This document shows, one piece after another, positions 25,315-33,826 of a stretch of 64,000 nt of DNA (the stretch's first letter is position 1; each line of letters begins with the position of its first letter). Source of the DNA: JBHOQX01 sp042408595 (GTDB lineage Bacteria > Chloroflexota > Chloroflexia > Chloroflexales > Roseiflexaceae); NCBI GenBank assembly GCA_042408595.1, contig JBHOQX010000025.1:127232-191231 (forward strand), in the 5' to 3' direction. The notes under the pieces were generated by a model that was given only the letters and a program-made list of their open reading frames with translations, was not told where the DNA came from and made no database searches. The position numbers and the translations under genes are program-made.

Positions 25315-26384
25315 ACATCAGGACAGTAGACCGCGGACGGGGAACGGTGAGCGAGTGCGCAAATCCGGGAACCCGGCGACGAGAAGCGCAGGAGACGGAG
25401 GCGCAGCCGTTCTCCTTCGCTCTTCGTCGCCTGGTCACCCGATCGCTGCGGGCGCGCGTTCTGCTCCTGGCTCTGCTGCTGCCTGCGCTGTGTCTCGCCG
25501 CGCCCGTCGCCGCCCAGGGAACCGAGGCCGACGCCGCGACCTACGCTGCCCTGGCGCGTGAAGCGTTGGCCGCGGCACAGCGCCGCGATCGGATCGGCCT
25601 GCAGGACGCCGGCGCGCGGCTTGCCGCCGTGGAAACCGTTCGCCTCGGCGATGGCACGCGGGTGGCGGTCGACAACCGCTGGCTGGCCGAGGCCACCCGC
25701 TCGAACGACCCGAACTATCCGCTGATCGCCGCGCGCCTGGGCGCGCTGGTGGACGCGCTGGCCGCGCCGTCCGCCCCACCCCCGCCCGACGCATTGGACC
25801 GCCTCCAGCGCCTGCTGGACGGGCCGCCCTTCCGCGACGAGCCGCAGGATCCGCGCCTGGCGGAGGCGCTGCGCGAGCGGCTGATCCTGCTGCTCGCCCG
25901 GCTGTTCGGCGCGACCGGCAACGCCCTGTTCGCGACCCCCCTCGGGGCGCTGATCGCCGCGATGGGCCTGCTGCTGCTGCTGGCGGTCTTCGTCTACCTG
26001 GGGCTTGGGCTGCGGCGGGCGGTGGCCGGCGAGGCGCAGGCCCGCGACGACCCGGAGGCCCACCTGACGGCGCAGGAGGCCTACGAGCAGGCCGGCGCGC
26101 TGGCCCGCGGCGGCGACCGGCGGACGGCGGTGCGCTACCTCTATCTGGCCGCGCTGCTGGCGCTGGACGAGCGCGGCAAGCTGCGCTACGATCGGGCGCT
26201 CACCAACCGCGAGTACCTCGAGCGCGCCGCCAGCGACCCGGCGCTGTGCGCGCGGCTCGCCCCGGTGGTCGAGACGTTCGACCGCGTCTGGTACGGCCAT
26301 GTGCCACTCGATAGCGCGGCGTTCGCCAGCTACCAGGCCCAGGTTGAGGCGCTGCGGCAGGTCTCTGACAAGACGACACGGTGA
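25311..26384 (+). CDS. DUF4129 membrane protein
   Basis: GTG at 25311 shares four bases with the previous stop. The 357 residues contain a signal-like helix (ARVLLLALLLPALCLAAPVA), a helical extracytoplasmic part and a transmembrane helix (PLGALIAAMGLLLLLAVFVY). The C-terminal cytoplasmic DUF4129 domain (RTAVRYLYLAALLALDERG, LTNREYLERA, FDRVWYGHVPLD) follows. DUF4129 genes commonly neighbour MoxR AAA ATPases, DUF58 and transglutaminase-like proteins, with a proposed role in cell-envelope assembly. None of those is in the window. The first 40 residues, before the helix, have a poor coding look, so a later start is possible. Confidence 0.85.
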   Translation: MNIRTVDRGRGTVSECANPGTRRREAQETEAQPFSFALRRLVTRSLRARVLLLALLLPALCLAAPVAAQGTEADAATYAALAREALAAAQRRDRIGLQDAGARLAAVETVRLGDGTRVAVDNRWLAEATRSNDPNYPLIAARLGALVDALAAPSAPPPPDALDRLQRLLDGPPFRDEPQDPRLAEALRERLILLLARLFGATGNALFATPLGALIAAMGLLLLLAVFVYLGLGLRRAVAGEAQARDDPEAHLTAQEAYEQAGALARGGDRRTAVRYLYLAALLALDERGKLRYDRALTNREYLERAASDPALCARLAPVVETFDRVWYGHVPLDSAAFASYQAQVEALRQVSDKTTR

Positions 26385-26485
26385 AGGTCAGGGCACGGCG
26401 CACCCGGCGCTGCGCTGCCGCAAGGGAATCGCTGATCGCCAAATGCTCTGATCATCCATCACAGTATCCGGACTATCCAGCTCCT

Positions 26486-27643
26486 ATGCCCTCCCAGCGT
26501 GACATGCTCATCCTCATCGGCCTCTTCCTGGCCCTGGCGGCGTTCGCGGTGCTTGGGACGGGGCGGGCCGTGCAAGAGGCCACCGAGACCCGCCCGACGA
26601 GCTACAGCGCCAACCGGACCGGCGCGCTCGGCCTGTTCCGCTGGGCGCAAGAGCTCGGCTACGACGCCCGCCGGCTGGAGTACCGCGACTTCGCGCTCGG
26701 CCCGGACGACGCGGCGCTGGTCGTGCTCAACCCGAGCGAGATCTTCAGCCGCGCGCAGGTGCGCGACCTGCTGGCCTGGATCGAAGATGGCGGCACGCTC
26801 ATCCTGGCGGATGACAGCCCGGTGCTGTTCAGCCCGGCGCGCCCGCTGCTGGAGGAACTGAAGATCGAGCCGCAGCTCTACACGGCGACGCTGGAACTGG
26901 AGCGCGTTCCCATCACGCAACCGGCCTTCGACAGCCCGCCGGTCGCCAGCATGGAGGCGAACACCGCCCGCGTGCTCGCGCCGCGCGCCGACGACTGGCT
27001 GAAGCTCGCCGGCCCGCCAGACGGGACGGTGGTGGCCGGGCGGCGCATCGGGGACGGCTACGCCATCGTCAGCGCGGCGACGCACCCGTTTACCAACGGC
27101 GGCCTGCGCGACCGCAGCAACGCGGCGCTGGCTCTCAACCTGCTACAGCGCATCCCGCCGGGCGGGCGCGTCCTGTTCGACGAGATTCACCACGGCTATG
27201 TCGTGCGCCCGCCAGCCGGCAGCGGCCTGCTGGGGACGGCGTGGGGCTGGGCGGCGCTGTATGCGCTGGCGGTGGCCGGCCTGTACCTGCTGCTGACCGG
27301 GCGGCGCTTCGGGCGGCCCGTGCCACTGCGCGAGGAGACCGCCCGCCGCAGCAGCGCCGAGTATGTCGAAAGCATGGCCGATCTGTTCCAGCGCGGCGGC
27401 AAGCGCGGCTTCATCATGCGCTACTATTACGACAGCTTCAAGCGCCGCCTGGCCCGGCCGTACAGCATCAACCCGCGGCTGGACGACGACGCGTTCGTGC
27501 GCGAGTTGGCCCGCGCCCGCCCGGTGGACGAGGCGGCGCTGCGAGCGACGCTGGCGCGGCTGCGCGAGACGCCGCCGGGCGAGGCCGACCTGGTGCGTCG
27601 CGTCGCCGAGGCGGAAGAGATGCTCGAGGCGATCACACGGTGA
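26486..27643 (+). CDS. DUF4350 membrane protein
   Basis: The likely start is ATG 26486 (MPSQRDMLILIGLFLALAAF), because a transmembrane helix follows at once as in the family. GTG 26381, which overlaps the DUF4129 stop by GTGA, is the other option and would add 35 hydrophilic residues coded by repeat-like DNA. The DUF4350 core (TSYSANRTGALGLFRWAQEL, then LLAWIEDGGTLILADD) resembles a glutamine-amidotransferase-like fold. After a second helix (YALAVAGLYLLLTGRRFG) comes a helical tail. The order membrane protein, DUF4129, DUF4350 is seen in many Gram-positive-like genomes, usually with MoxR. No enzymatic activity is known. Confidence 0.87.
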   Translation: MPSQRDMLILIGLFLALAAFAVLGTGRAVQEATETRPTSYSANRTGALGLFRWAQELGYDARRLEYRDFALGPDDAALVVLNPSEIFSRAQVRDLLAWIEDGGTLILADDSPVLFSPARPLLEELKIEPQLYTATLELERVPITQPAFDSPPVASMEANTARVLAPRADDWLKLAGPPDGTVVAGRRIGDGYAIVSAATHPFTNGGLRDRSNAALALNLLQRIPPGGRVLFDEIHHGYVVRPPAGSGLLGTAWGWAALYALAVAGLYLLLTGRRFGRPVPLREETARRSSAEYVESMADLFQRGGKRGFIMRYYYDSFKRRLARPYSINPRLDDDAFVRELARARPVDEAALRATLARLRETPPGEADLVRRVAEAEEMLEAITR

Positions 27644-27653
27644 GGGGCAGCGG

Positions 27654-27712
27654 CGTGAATGACGAATCATGAATAGTGGGTTGGCAGTTTTGCGCTTTTG
27701 AACTCTGAGCGT
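27654..27712. repeat. STRR-like tract before purB
   Basis: GAATGACGAATCATGAATAG and TTGAACTCTGAGCGTG are short repeats of the TCATTCA and GTTCAAC word types. Confidence 0.4.
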
Positions 27713-27726
27713 GCACAAGGCATACA

Positions 27727-29106
27727 GTGGCAACAGCATTAACCGCACTATCGCCGCTGGACGGGCGCTACCACCAGGATGCCGCCGCGTTGGAGGCGTA
27801 TTTCAGCGAGGCGGCGCTCTTCCGCTACCGCGTCCGCGTCGAGGTCGAGTACCTGATCTTCCTCTCGCGGGCCCGCAACGTCGGCTTCATCGCGCCGCTC
27901 GATCCGCAGGCCGCCGCGGCGCTGCGGGCGCTCTACCGCGGCTTCAGCGCCGAGGATGCCGCGGCGATCGCCGCCTGGGACCGCACGGTCAACCATGACG
28001 TCAAAGCGGTGGAGTACTGGCTGCGCGAGCAACTCGCCCGGCTCGGCCTCGGCGCCTACGCCGAGGCGGTCCACTTCGCTCTTACGTCCGAGGACGTGAA
28101 CAACCTGGCCTACGGGCTGGCGGTGCGCGAGGCGCGCGATCTGGTGCTCGTGCCGACGGCAGGCGAGTTGGCCGGCGCGCTGCACGAGCTGGCGCTGCGC
28201 GAGGCTGCCACGCCGATGCTGGCGCGCACCCATGGCCAGCCGGCCACCCCGACGACCCTCGGCAAAGAGTACGCCGTCTTCGTCGCCCGGCTGCGCCGCG
28301 CCCTGGAGCGCCTGAGCGGCGTGAAGCTCACCGGCAAGCTCACCGGCGCGACCGGCACGCTCGCCGCGCACCACGCGGCCCTGCCGCAGATCGACTGGCC
28401 GGCCTTCAGCCGGGCGTTCGTCCGCTCGCTCGACCTGGAGCCGGTGCTGCTGACGACGCAGATCGAGCCGCACGACACGCTCGCCGAGCTGTGCGACGCG
28501 CTGAAACGGCTCAACAGCGTGCTGATCGACCTGTGCCAGGACACCTGGCAGTACATCAGCCTGGGCTACCTGGTGCAGGCCGCGCGCCCCGGCGAGGTCG
28601 GTTCGTCCACCATGCCGCACAAGGTCAACCCGATCGATTTCGAGAACGGCGAGGGCAATCTGGGGCTGGCCAATGCGCTGCTGGAGCACTTCAGCCGCAA
28701 GCTGCCGATCTCGCGGATGCAGCGCGACCTGACCGACTCAACCGTGCTGCGGAACCTGGGGGTGGCGTTTGGGCACAGCCTGGTGGCGTACTGCCGTGTC
28801 CGGCGCGGCCTCGCGAAGCTCGCCGCCGATCCGCAGCGCATGCTCGGCGACCTGCGGGACCACCCGGAGGTGCTGGCCGAGGCGGTGCAGACCATCCTGC
28901 GGCGGGCCGGCTACCCCGAGCCGTATGAGGCGCTGAAGCGGCTGACCCGCGGCCAGGCGCTGACGCTCGAGGAGCTGCGCGCCTTCGCCGACAGCCTCGA
29001 CGTGGCCGAGGACGTCAAGGCCGAGTTGCGCGCCCTCACGCCAGAGACCTACACCGGCTACGCCGCCGAGCTGGCGCGCACCATCGTGCGCGACTGGACG
29101 AAGTAG
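27727..29106 (+). CDS. purB: Adenylosuccinate lyase
   Basis: The enzyme splits SAICAR and adenylosuccinate, releasing fumarate, in purine synthesis. The 459 residues are of the E. coli type (LSPLDGRYHQDAAALEAYFS). Active-site parts are ALTSEDVNN, ARTHGQPATPTTLGKE and the fumarase/aspartase signature GSSTMPHKVNPIDFENGEG. GTG 27727 follows AAGG at a normal spacing. It follows the DUF4350 gene by 83 bases but probably belongs to no operon with it. It converges with the glycan cluster. Confidence 0.97.
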   Translation: MATALTALSPLDGRYHQDAAALEAYFSEAALFRYRVRVEVEYLIFLSRARNVGFIAPLDPQAAAALRALYRGFSAEDAAAIAAWDRTVNHDVKAVEYWLREQLARLGLGAYAEAVHFALTSEDVNNLAYGLAVREARDLVLVPTAGELAGALHELALREAATPMLARTHGQPATPTTLGKEYAVFVARLRRALERLSGVKLTGKLTGATGTLAAHHAALPQIDWPAFSRAFVRSLDLEPVLLTTQIEPHDTLAELCDALKRLNSVLIDLCQDTWQYISLGYLVQAARPGEVGSSTMPHKVNPIDFENGEGNLGLANALLEHFSRKLPISRMQRDLTDSTVLRNLGVAFGHSLVAYCRVRRGLAKLAADPQRMLGDLRDHPEVLAEAVQTILRRAGYPEPYEALKRLTRGQALTLEELRAFADSLDVAEDVKAELRALTPETYTGYAAELARTIVRDWTK

Positions 29107-29161
29107 CCAGGCGCCCCGGACCATAGCCGCCAGGCCAGCCGCCGCGCGTCTGCGTGCCATC

Positions 29162-30331
29162 TCACGGCGCCGGAAGCCCTGCGGCCGCCGCGTAGACCCT
29201 CAGCGTGGCTTCCGCCGCGCGCCGCCAGGAGAAACTCGCCGCCCGCGCCAGCCCGCGCTCGCGCAGCCCGGCCCGCAGCGCTGCGTCGCCCAACAGCCGG
29301 GCCAGGCCGGCGGCAAGCGCTTGCGGGTCGGACACATCGACCACCATCGCCGCGTCGCCCACCACCTCCGGCAGGCTGGCGTTCCCGCCGCAGAGCACCG
29401 GCGCGCCGCAGGCCATTGCCTCCAGCGGCGGCAGGCCGAAGCCCTCGTAGCGCGACGGGTAGGCAAAGACCTCCGCGCCGGCATAGAGCGCCGGCAGGTC
29501 GGCCTCCGGCACGCCCGGCAGGAAGCGCACCGCCACGCCGAGCCGGGCCGCCGCCGCGCGCGCCTCGGGGTAGCGGGCGTCCCAGTGGCCGGCGATGACT
29601 AATGGCAACTCGCAGCGTGCCGATGGCAGATGCTGCTGCCCACGCTGCGAGCTGCGATTCCCAGTCTGCACTTGATGCCAGGCCTCCACCAGCCCCGCCA
29701 GGTTCTTGTGCGGCTTGTTCGAGGAGACGCACAAGACATAGCGCGCCGGCAGGCCGTAGCGCGCGCGGACGGCGGTGATGGCCTCCGGCGGCTGTGGGCA
29801 GAAGCGCGGGTCAGCAGCGAGCGGCGTGATGGCGATCCGCTCCGGCGGGATGCGATAAGCCGCCGCGAGATCGGCGCGGGCGCTGGCCGAGAGGGCGATC
29901 AGCCGGGTGGAGACGCGCGCCGCGAGCCGAGTCAGCAGGTCGAAGAGCAGCCGGGCGCGCGGCCGTACCTCGCCGGGGAACAGCCGCGGGATGATGTCGT
30001 AGAGCGTCGTGACGGATGGGCAGGGGAGCCCGGCGTAGGGGCGCACGTAATACGGCGCGTGGTAGACATCCGCCCGCAGCCGGCGCAGCAGCCGCGGGAT
30101 GGCCGCCTGCTCGTCCGGGCTGAACGGCCGGGCCGTAGTCGGGACCAGGGTGACGCCAGGCCGCGCCAGGGCCGTGAAGTCGTGGCGCGTGTTCGGCAGC
30201 GCCGGGTTGTAGAGCAGGCAGAGCTCAGGGCCGGGCTCCAGCGCCGCGAGCGCCGCCGCCAAGTTGTAGACGTAGCGGCCGATGCCGGGAAAATGATCGG
30301 CCACATAGCGGGCATCGAGCGCGATTCGCAT
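29162..30331 (-). CDS. Glycosyltransferase family 4, last gene of the glycan operon
   Basis: The 389-residue GT-B enzyme (MRIALDARYVADHFPGIGRY, then YNLAAALAALEP) resembles mannosyltransferases of lipopolysaccharide or exopolysaccharide clusters. The C-terminal domain has YVLCVSSNKPHKNLAGLVEA and the E-x7-E donor motif in YEGFGLPPLEAMACGAPV. About 24 residues between VEAW and LPLVIAGHWD (29605-29673) are coded by short-word repeat DNA and seem inserted without loss of frame. ATG 30331 is chosen because the fold starts there, although the frame is open to 30505. Confidence 0.92.
   Translation of the reverse strand: MRIALDARYVADHFPGIGRYVYNLAAALAALEPGPELCLLYNPALPNTRHDFTALARPGVTLVPTTARPFSPDEQAAIPRLLRRLRADVYHAPYYVRPYAGLPCPSVTTLYDIIPRLFPGEVRPRARLLFDLLTRLAARVSTRLIALSASARADLAAAYRIPPERIAITPLAADPRFCPQPPEAITAVRARYGLPARYVLCVSSNKPHKNLAGLVEAWHQVQTGNRSSQRGQQHLPSARCELPLVIAGHWDARYPEARAAAARLGVAVRFLPGVPEADLPALYAGAEVFAYPSRYEGFGLPPLEAMACGAPVLCGGNASLPEVVGDAAMVVDVSDPQALAAGLARLLGDAALRAGLRERGLARAASFSWRRAAEATLRVYAAAAGLPAP
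29605..29673. repeat. In-frame STRR-like insert in the GT4 gene
   Basis: GCAACTCGCAGCGTGCCGAT, GGCAGATGCTGC and GCTGCGAGCTGCGATTCCCA are degenerate relatives of the TGCAATC word. The insert codes a Gln/Ser/Arg-rich loop. Confidence 0.5.
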
Positions 30332-30467
30332 CGCGGGCTTTCGTGCGGGGCGGAAGGCGCGGCGGCCACCTACGCCCTCGATGTGATGGCAGTGCGTACG
30401 CCGGGATGACGAGCGGCGGGACGGCCGCCTGCCCTCCGCCGCGACGCAGCCCCCGAGCGGGGGGGCG

Positions 30468-31406
30468 CTATGCCCCATCCGGCAGCACGTACCATCCCCA
30501 GACATACCCCAGCGCGCTGGCGTAGGACGCGAGCGCCTTGAGCGGCTTGAAGCCGGGCCGCCAGGACGGCGCGGCGAAGGAGTACGGCAGCACGGCGTTC
30601 AGCGGCAGAATGGCCGTGCGAAACAGCAGAAACGCCGCGGCGTGCAACGGGGTATGCAGCGCCCGCCCGCGCGCCCGGCGCGGATCGCGCCGCACCTCCT
30701 GCGCATGCCCCGCCCCGTAGAGGAACTGCTTGCGCAGCAGCGCCGGCAGCGTCGCCGGGGCCGGGTGGTACACCCAGGTGTGCGGGACGAGCAGAAAGCG
30801 GTAGTGAGTAGGCGGGCGGGCGCGCGCGCCAGCGGGTGAGGTCTCCCCATCATCGGTTGCCAGCCCTCGGTCACGAGCCGTCAGCCGGCGCACCCGCACG
30901 AAGAACTCGGTGTCCACGCCACGCAGCAGCGTCTCGTCGAAGCCGCCGGCCTGCTCGAAGACCGTGCGGCGCATGGCGCAGCAGGTCGTCGTGATCTCGC
31001 AGTAGAACGCCGGCGGGTCGGGGTTGGTCTCCAGCGGCGCGCCGACGACCGGGTGGACGATCCGCGGCACCTCGTGCGCCGCCCAGCGTTGAAACAGCCC
31101 GGCGCCCGGCGGGAGCAGCTTGGCCGCGCCGGTCACACCGATCGTCGGGTCGGCCAGCAGCGGCGCGACGAGGTTGGCGAGCACGCGCTCATCCCCCAGC
31201 CGCGCGTCATCGTCCACAAACACCAGGATCGGCGCGCTGGTCCGGGCGACGCCCTGGTTGCGGGCGCGGCCGTTGGGGCGTACGCCGCGTACCACGGCGA
31301 TCTCTGCCGGTTGGAGCGTCTGCCGCCGCACACCGGCCAGCAGTGGTTCGACATCGCCGGTGAGCGAGGGGATGATCAGGGCGACGGCCGGAAGCGAGGA
31401 AGACAT
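30468..31406 (-). CDS. Glycosyltransferase family 2
   Basis: The 312-residue GT-A enzyme starts MSSSLPAVALIIPSLTGDVE (ATG 31406); an ATG at 31430 would add eight residues. It shows the donor Asp cluster VFVDDDARLG and the acceptor region GGFDETLLRGVDTEFFVRVR. The C-terminus has hydrophobic helices (ALHTPLHAAAFLLFRTAILP) that suggest membrane association. Residues coded by 30805-30885, just after FFVRVRRLTA, look like an in-frame insert, since the normal strand resumes at HYRFLLVPHTWVYH. It probably adds a sugar to a lipid-linked glycan; the specificity is unknown. Confidence 0.88.
   Translation of the reverse strand: MSSSLPAVALIIPSLTGDVEPLLAGVRRQTLQPAEIAVVRGVRPNGRARNQGVARTSAPILVFVDDDARLGDERVLANLVAPLLADPTIGVTGAAKLLPPGAGLFQRWAAHEVPRIVHPVVGAPLETNPDPPAFYCEITTTCCAMRRTVFEQAGGFDETLLRGVDTEFFVRVRRLTARDRGLATDDGETSPAGARARPPTHYRFLLVPHTWVYHPAPATLPALLRKQFLYGAGHAQEVRRDPRRARGRALHTPLHAAAFLLFRTAILPLNAVLPYSFAAPSWRPGFKPLKALASYASALGYVWGWYVLPDGA
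30805..30885. repeat. In-frame low-complexity insert in the GT2 gene
   Basis: GTAGTGAGTAGGCGGGCGGG, CATCATCGGTTGCCAG and CCTCGGTCACGAGCCGTCAG are word-like pieces that code a Thr/Asp/Arg/Gly-rich loop between two conserved strands. Confidence 0.4.
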
Positions 31407-31513
31407 CTCGAGCTCTAGTTGGAACCGCATCGCAGATCGACGCACTTCGAGCGCCGTTGCGGCGCCTCCTGGCGGGTGATCTCCAGCACAGTATACCGCA
31501 TCGCTGCGGGGCC

Positions 31514-32695
31514 TCACCAAGCGCGGTCTTCCGCCTGCCGCAGGCCCGCATAGAGCCCGCGCAACCGCCGCCCGATCCGCTCCCAGTCGTACCGCTGCTC
31601 GACCAGCGCCCGCCCTGCCGCCCCCAGCCGCGCCCGCAGCGCCGCGTCGTCCAGCAGCCGCAGCACCGCTGCGGCGAACGCCGCCGGGGTCTCGGCAAAC
31701 AGCGCGCTCTCGCCGTCGCGCAGCGGGATGCCCTCCGCCGCGGCGGGTGTCGTCACCAGCGGCAGCCCGTGCGCCAGCGCGTCCAGAATCTTCACCCGCA
31801 CCCCGCCGCCCCAGAAGATCGGCGCGGCCAGCAGGCTGGCCTGCGCATACAGCGGCCGCAGGTCGTCGAGCGTCCCCGGGACGCGCACGTCGAACGCCGC
31901 CAGCGCCCGCACCTCCGGCCCCGGCCCGCGCCCCGCCAGTGTCAGCCGGGCCGTCGGGCGGGCGGCGCGCACCAGCGGCCAGACCTCGCGCGCCATCCAG
32001 AGCGCCCCTTCGACATTCGGCGGGTGCTGGAAGCTGCCGACGAACAGCACCTCGTCCGCGGCGCGCGGGTCGAACAGCACCGGTCGCTCCTCCAGATCCA
32101 CGCCGCTCGGCAGGTAAACCACCGGGACGCCGGGCAGCCAGCGCCGCAGCGCCGCCGCGTCCGCTGGGCTGTGCGCCACGACCAGATCGCAGTCGCGCAG
32201 CGCCCGCCGCTCGAAGGCCCACAGACTGAGCGCCCCGGCCCAGCGCCGCGCCGCCCGCCGCGGATCGCGCTCGCGCCGCGCCCGCCGCACCTGCGCCAGA
32301 AACCCGGCGTTGTGCGCCGTGCAGACCACCGCCGCCCCGGTCGCCCGCGCCAGCCGGGCGTATTGCGCCATGGTGGTGAACTCGATCTGCACAAGCTCCG
32401 GACGCGCCTGCGCCCATGCCCTGCATAGCAGGTCGGCCAGCGCCGCCGAGCGGTCGAGCCGCACCGCCGGGGGCAGGAGCCACGCGCCCCGGGGCCGCCC
32501 GCGGGCCACCACATGGACTTCGGCGCAGGCCGCCAGCGCAGGATCGGGCGGAGCCGCCGGGTCGGGCGCCAGCGCGAACAGCCGCACCGCATAGCTCCGC
32601 GCCAGTTGCCGCGCCGCCCCGACGATGTGCGCGCTCCCCCCGACCAGCGGGCGCGTCGGCAGCAGCGGGCTGATAATGTCGAGGCGAGGTAGCAC
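31514..32695 (-). CDS. Glycosyltransferase family 4
   Basis: The 393-residue GT-B protein has an N-terminal acceptor domain (LDIISPLLPTRPLVGGSAHI, VQIEFTTMAQYARL) and a C-terminal donor domain. The latter holds LFVGSFQHPPNVEGALWMAR, LAGRGPGPEVRAL, GGVRVKILDALAHGLPLVTT and EGIPLRDGESALFAE. These features match the sugar-transferase, PEP-CTERM/EpsH-like branch of GT4. It has no signal peptide and acts at the cytoplasmic face. It lies 107 bases ahead of the GT2 gene on the same strand. Confidence 0.92.
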   Translation of the reverse strand: MLPRLDIISPLLPTRPLVGGSAHIVGAARQLARSYAVRLFALAPDPAAPPDPALAACAEVHVVARGRPRGAWLLPPAVRLDRSAALADLLCRAWAQARPELVQIEFTTMAQYARLARATGAAVVCTAHNAGFLAQVRRARRERDPRRAARRWAGALSLWAFERRALRDCDLVVAHSPADAAALRRWLPGVPVVYLPSGVDLEERPVLFDPRAADEVLFVGSFQHPPNVEGALWMAREVWPLVRAARPTARLTLAGRGPGPEVRALAAFDVRVPGTLDDLRPLYAQASLLAAPIFWGGGVRVKILDALAHGLPLVTTPAAAEGIPLRDGESALFAETPAAFAAAVLRLLDDAALRARLGAAGRALVEQRYDWERIGRRLRGLYAGLRQAEDRAW

Positions 32696-32715
32696 GGCGA
32701 GGAACCTCGGTCAGC

Positions 32716-32810
32716 GTGTAGCGTGCAAGGGACAACATGTCCAATGCATCGTTCACCATCATGCATCACTCTGCTCCCGCCCGGTCATCCCGTCACCGTG
32801 ACATGCCAGC
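32716..32810. repeat. STRR-like tract between GT4 and a methyltransferase
   Basis: CATCGTTCACCATCATGCAT and GGTCATCCCGTCACCGTGAC repeat the TCATTCA and TCACCCTG words. The tract includes the 3' end of the methyltransferase gene. Confidence 0.5.
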
Positions 32811-33736
32811 GCAAGCACCTCCACCGCCGCGCCGCCCCACACCCGGTCGGCCAGGCGGAACGGCAGCCCGGCGACAGCGCGAGCCGCCGGGCTGTACAAT
32901 GCGCGGTGGACCGCCGCCGCCAGCCGCGGGCCGGCCCGGTCGTCCAGCGCGAAGCGCAGACTGTGGCTCGCCGCCAGGTAGCTGGCCGAGAAGAACAGCG
33001 CGCGCGGTGCGCCGAAGCCGGCTTCCTGCAGCATCCGCAGCAGCGTCTCCGGCGTGAAAACCGCCATGTGGCGCGGCTGGTCATACCCCACCCAGTAGCG
33101 GCCAGCCAGCTGGGCGACGTAGCTGTCGGCGTTCGGCACGCGGACGAAGATGGCCCCGCCGGGCCGCAGGATGCGCCGCAACGCTCGCAGGTTCACCAGC
33201 GGATCGTGAAAATGCTCGAGCACATCCCAGAGCGTCACGGCGTCGAAGCTCGCCGCCGGGAATCGGGCGTGCTCCAACGGCCCGGCGAACACCGGCGCAG
33301 CCAGGCGGGCGCTGGTCGCGCGGGCGGCGGCGGCGTTCGGCTCCACGCCGGCCACCGCCCAGCCGCGCGCCTGCATCGCCTCCAGGAACAACCCGGACGC
33401 GCAGCCGACATCCAGCACCCGCCGGGCGCGGCCAGGCGTCGGCGGCACGGCCCGGTCGAGCATCCACGCCCGCCGGCCCTGCCCGTGCCGGATCAGCGCG
33501 CCGAGCGCCCCGCGCCGCGCCCGCAGCCCCCCCGCCGCGCTGCCGTACGCGCCGTAGCTATCCGGGTAGAACCGGGACATGGCCGCCAGCGGCGGACGGG
33601 GGTTCTGGTAGATCAGCCCACAGCGCCGGCAGCGCACCAGCCGGTACGCTCCCGGCCGCCGCAGCAGATAGTCCGGCCCGGTATGGACGACCGTGTAGGC
33701 GTCCGCGCCGCAGAGGAGGCAGGGGGTTGGTTCCAT
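32759..33736 (-). CDS. Zinc-ribbon SAM-dependent methyltransferase (1)
   Basis: The roughly 325-residue protein starts at ATG 33736 (MEPTPCLLCGADAY) with two CxxC knuckles (CLLCG and CRRCGLIYQNPRP). A class I methyltransferase core follows: VLDVGCASGLFLEAMQARGW binds SAM, then FDAVTLWDVLEHFHDP and RRILRPGGAIFVRVPN. Such two-part enzymes are common in glycan clusters, where they methylate sugars, or act as C-methyltransferases on nucleotide sugars when long. The exact target is not deducible. ATG 33751 is an alternative start. Its last codons lie in a repeat tract. Confidence 0.9.
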   Translation of the reverse strand: MEPTPCLLCGADAYTVVHTGPDYLLRRPGAYRLVRCRRCGLIYQNPRPPLAAMSRFYPDSYGAYGSAAGGLRARRGALGALIRHGQGRRAWMLDRAVPPTPGRARRVLDVGCASGLFLEAMQARGWAVAGVEPNAAAARATSARLAAPVFAGPLEHARFPAASFDAVTLWDVLEHFHDPLVNLRALRRILRPGGAIFVRVPNADSYVAQLAGRYWVGYDQPRHMAVFTPETLLRMLQEAGFGAPRALFFSASYLAASHSLRFALDDRAGPRLAAAVHRALYSPAARAVAGLPFRLADRVWGGAAVEVLALACHGDGMTGREQSDA

Positions 33737-33766
33737 GGCAGGCTCGACCATGAGGGAGGGTCGAGT

Positions 33767-33826
33767 GTAGATTGCAGATGGTAGATCGCAGATGTTCACC
33801 TTGTCACCCGCTCACCGTGTCACTCC
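33767..33826. repeat. STRR-like composite tract
   Basis: GTAGATTGCAGATGGTAGAT, then CGCAGATG, then CACCTTGTCACCCGCTCACC and GTGTCACTC: the TGCAATC word passes directly into the TCACCCTG word. The tract fills the space between two methyltransferase genes. Confidence 0.7.
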
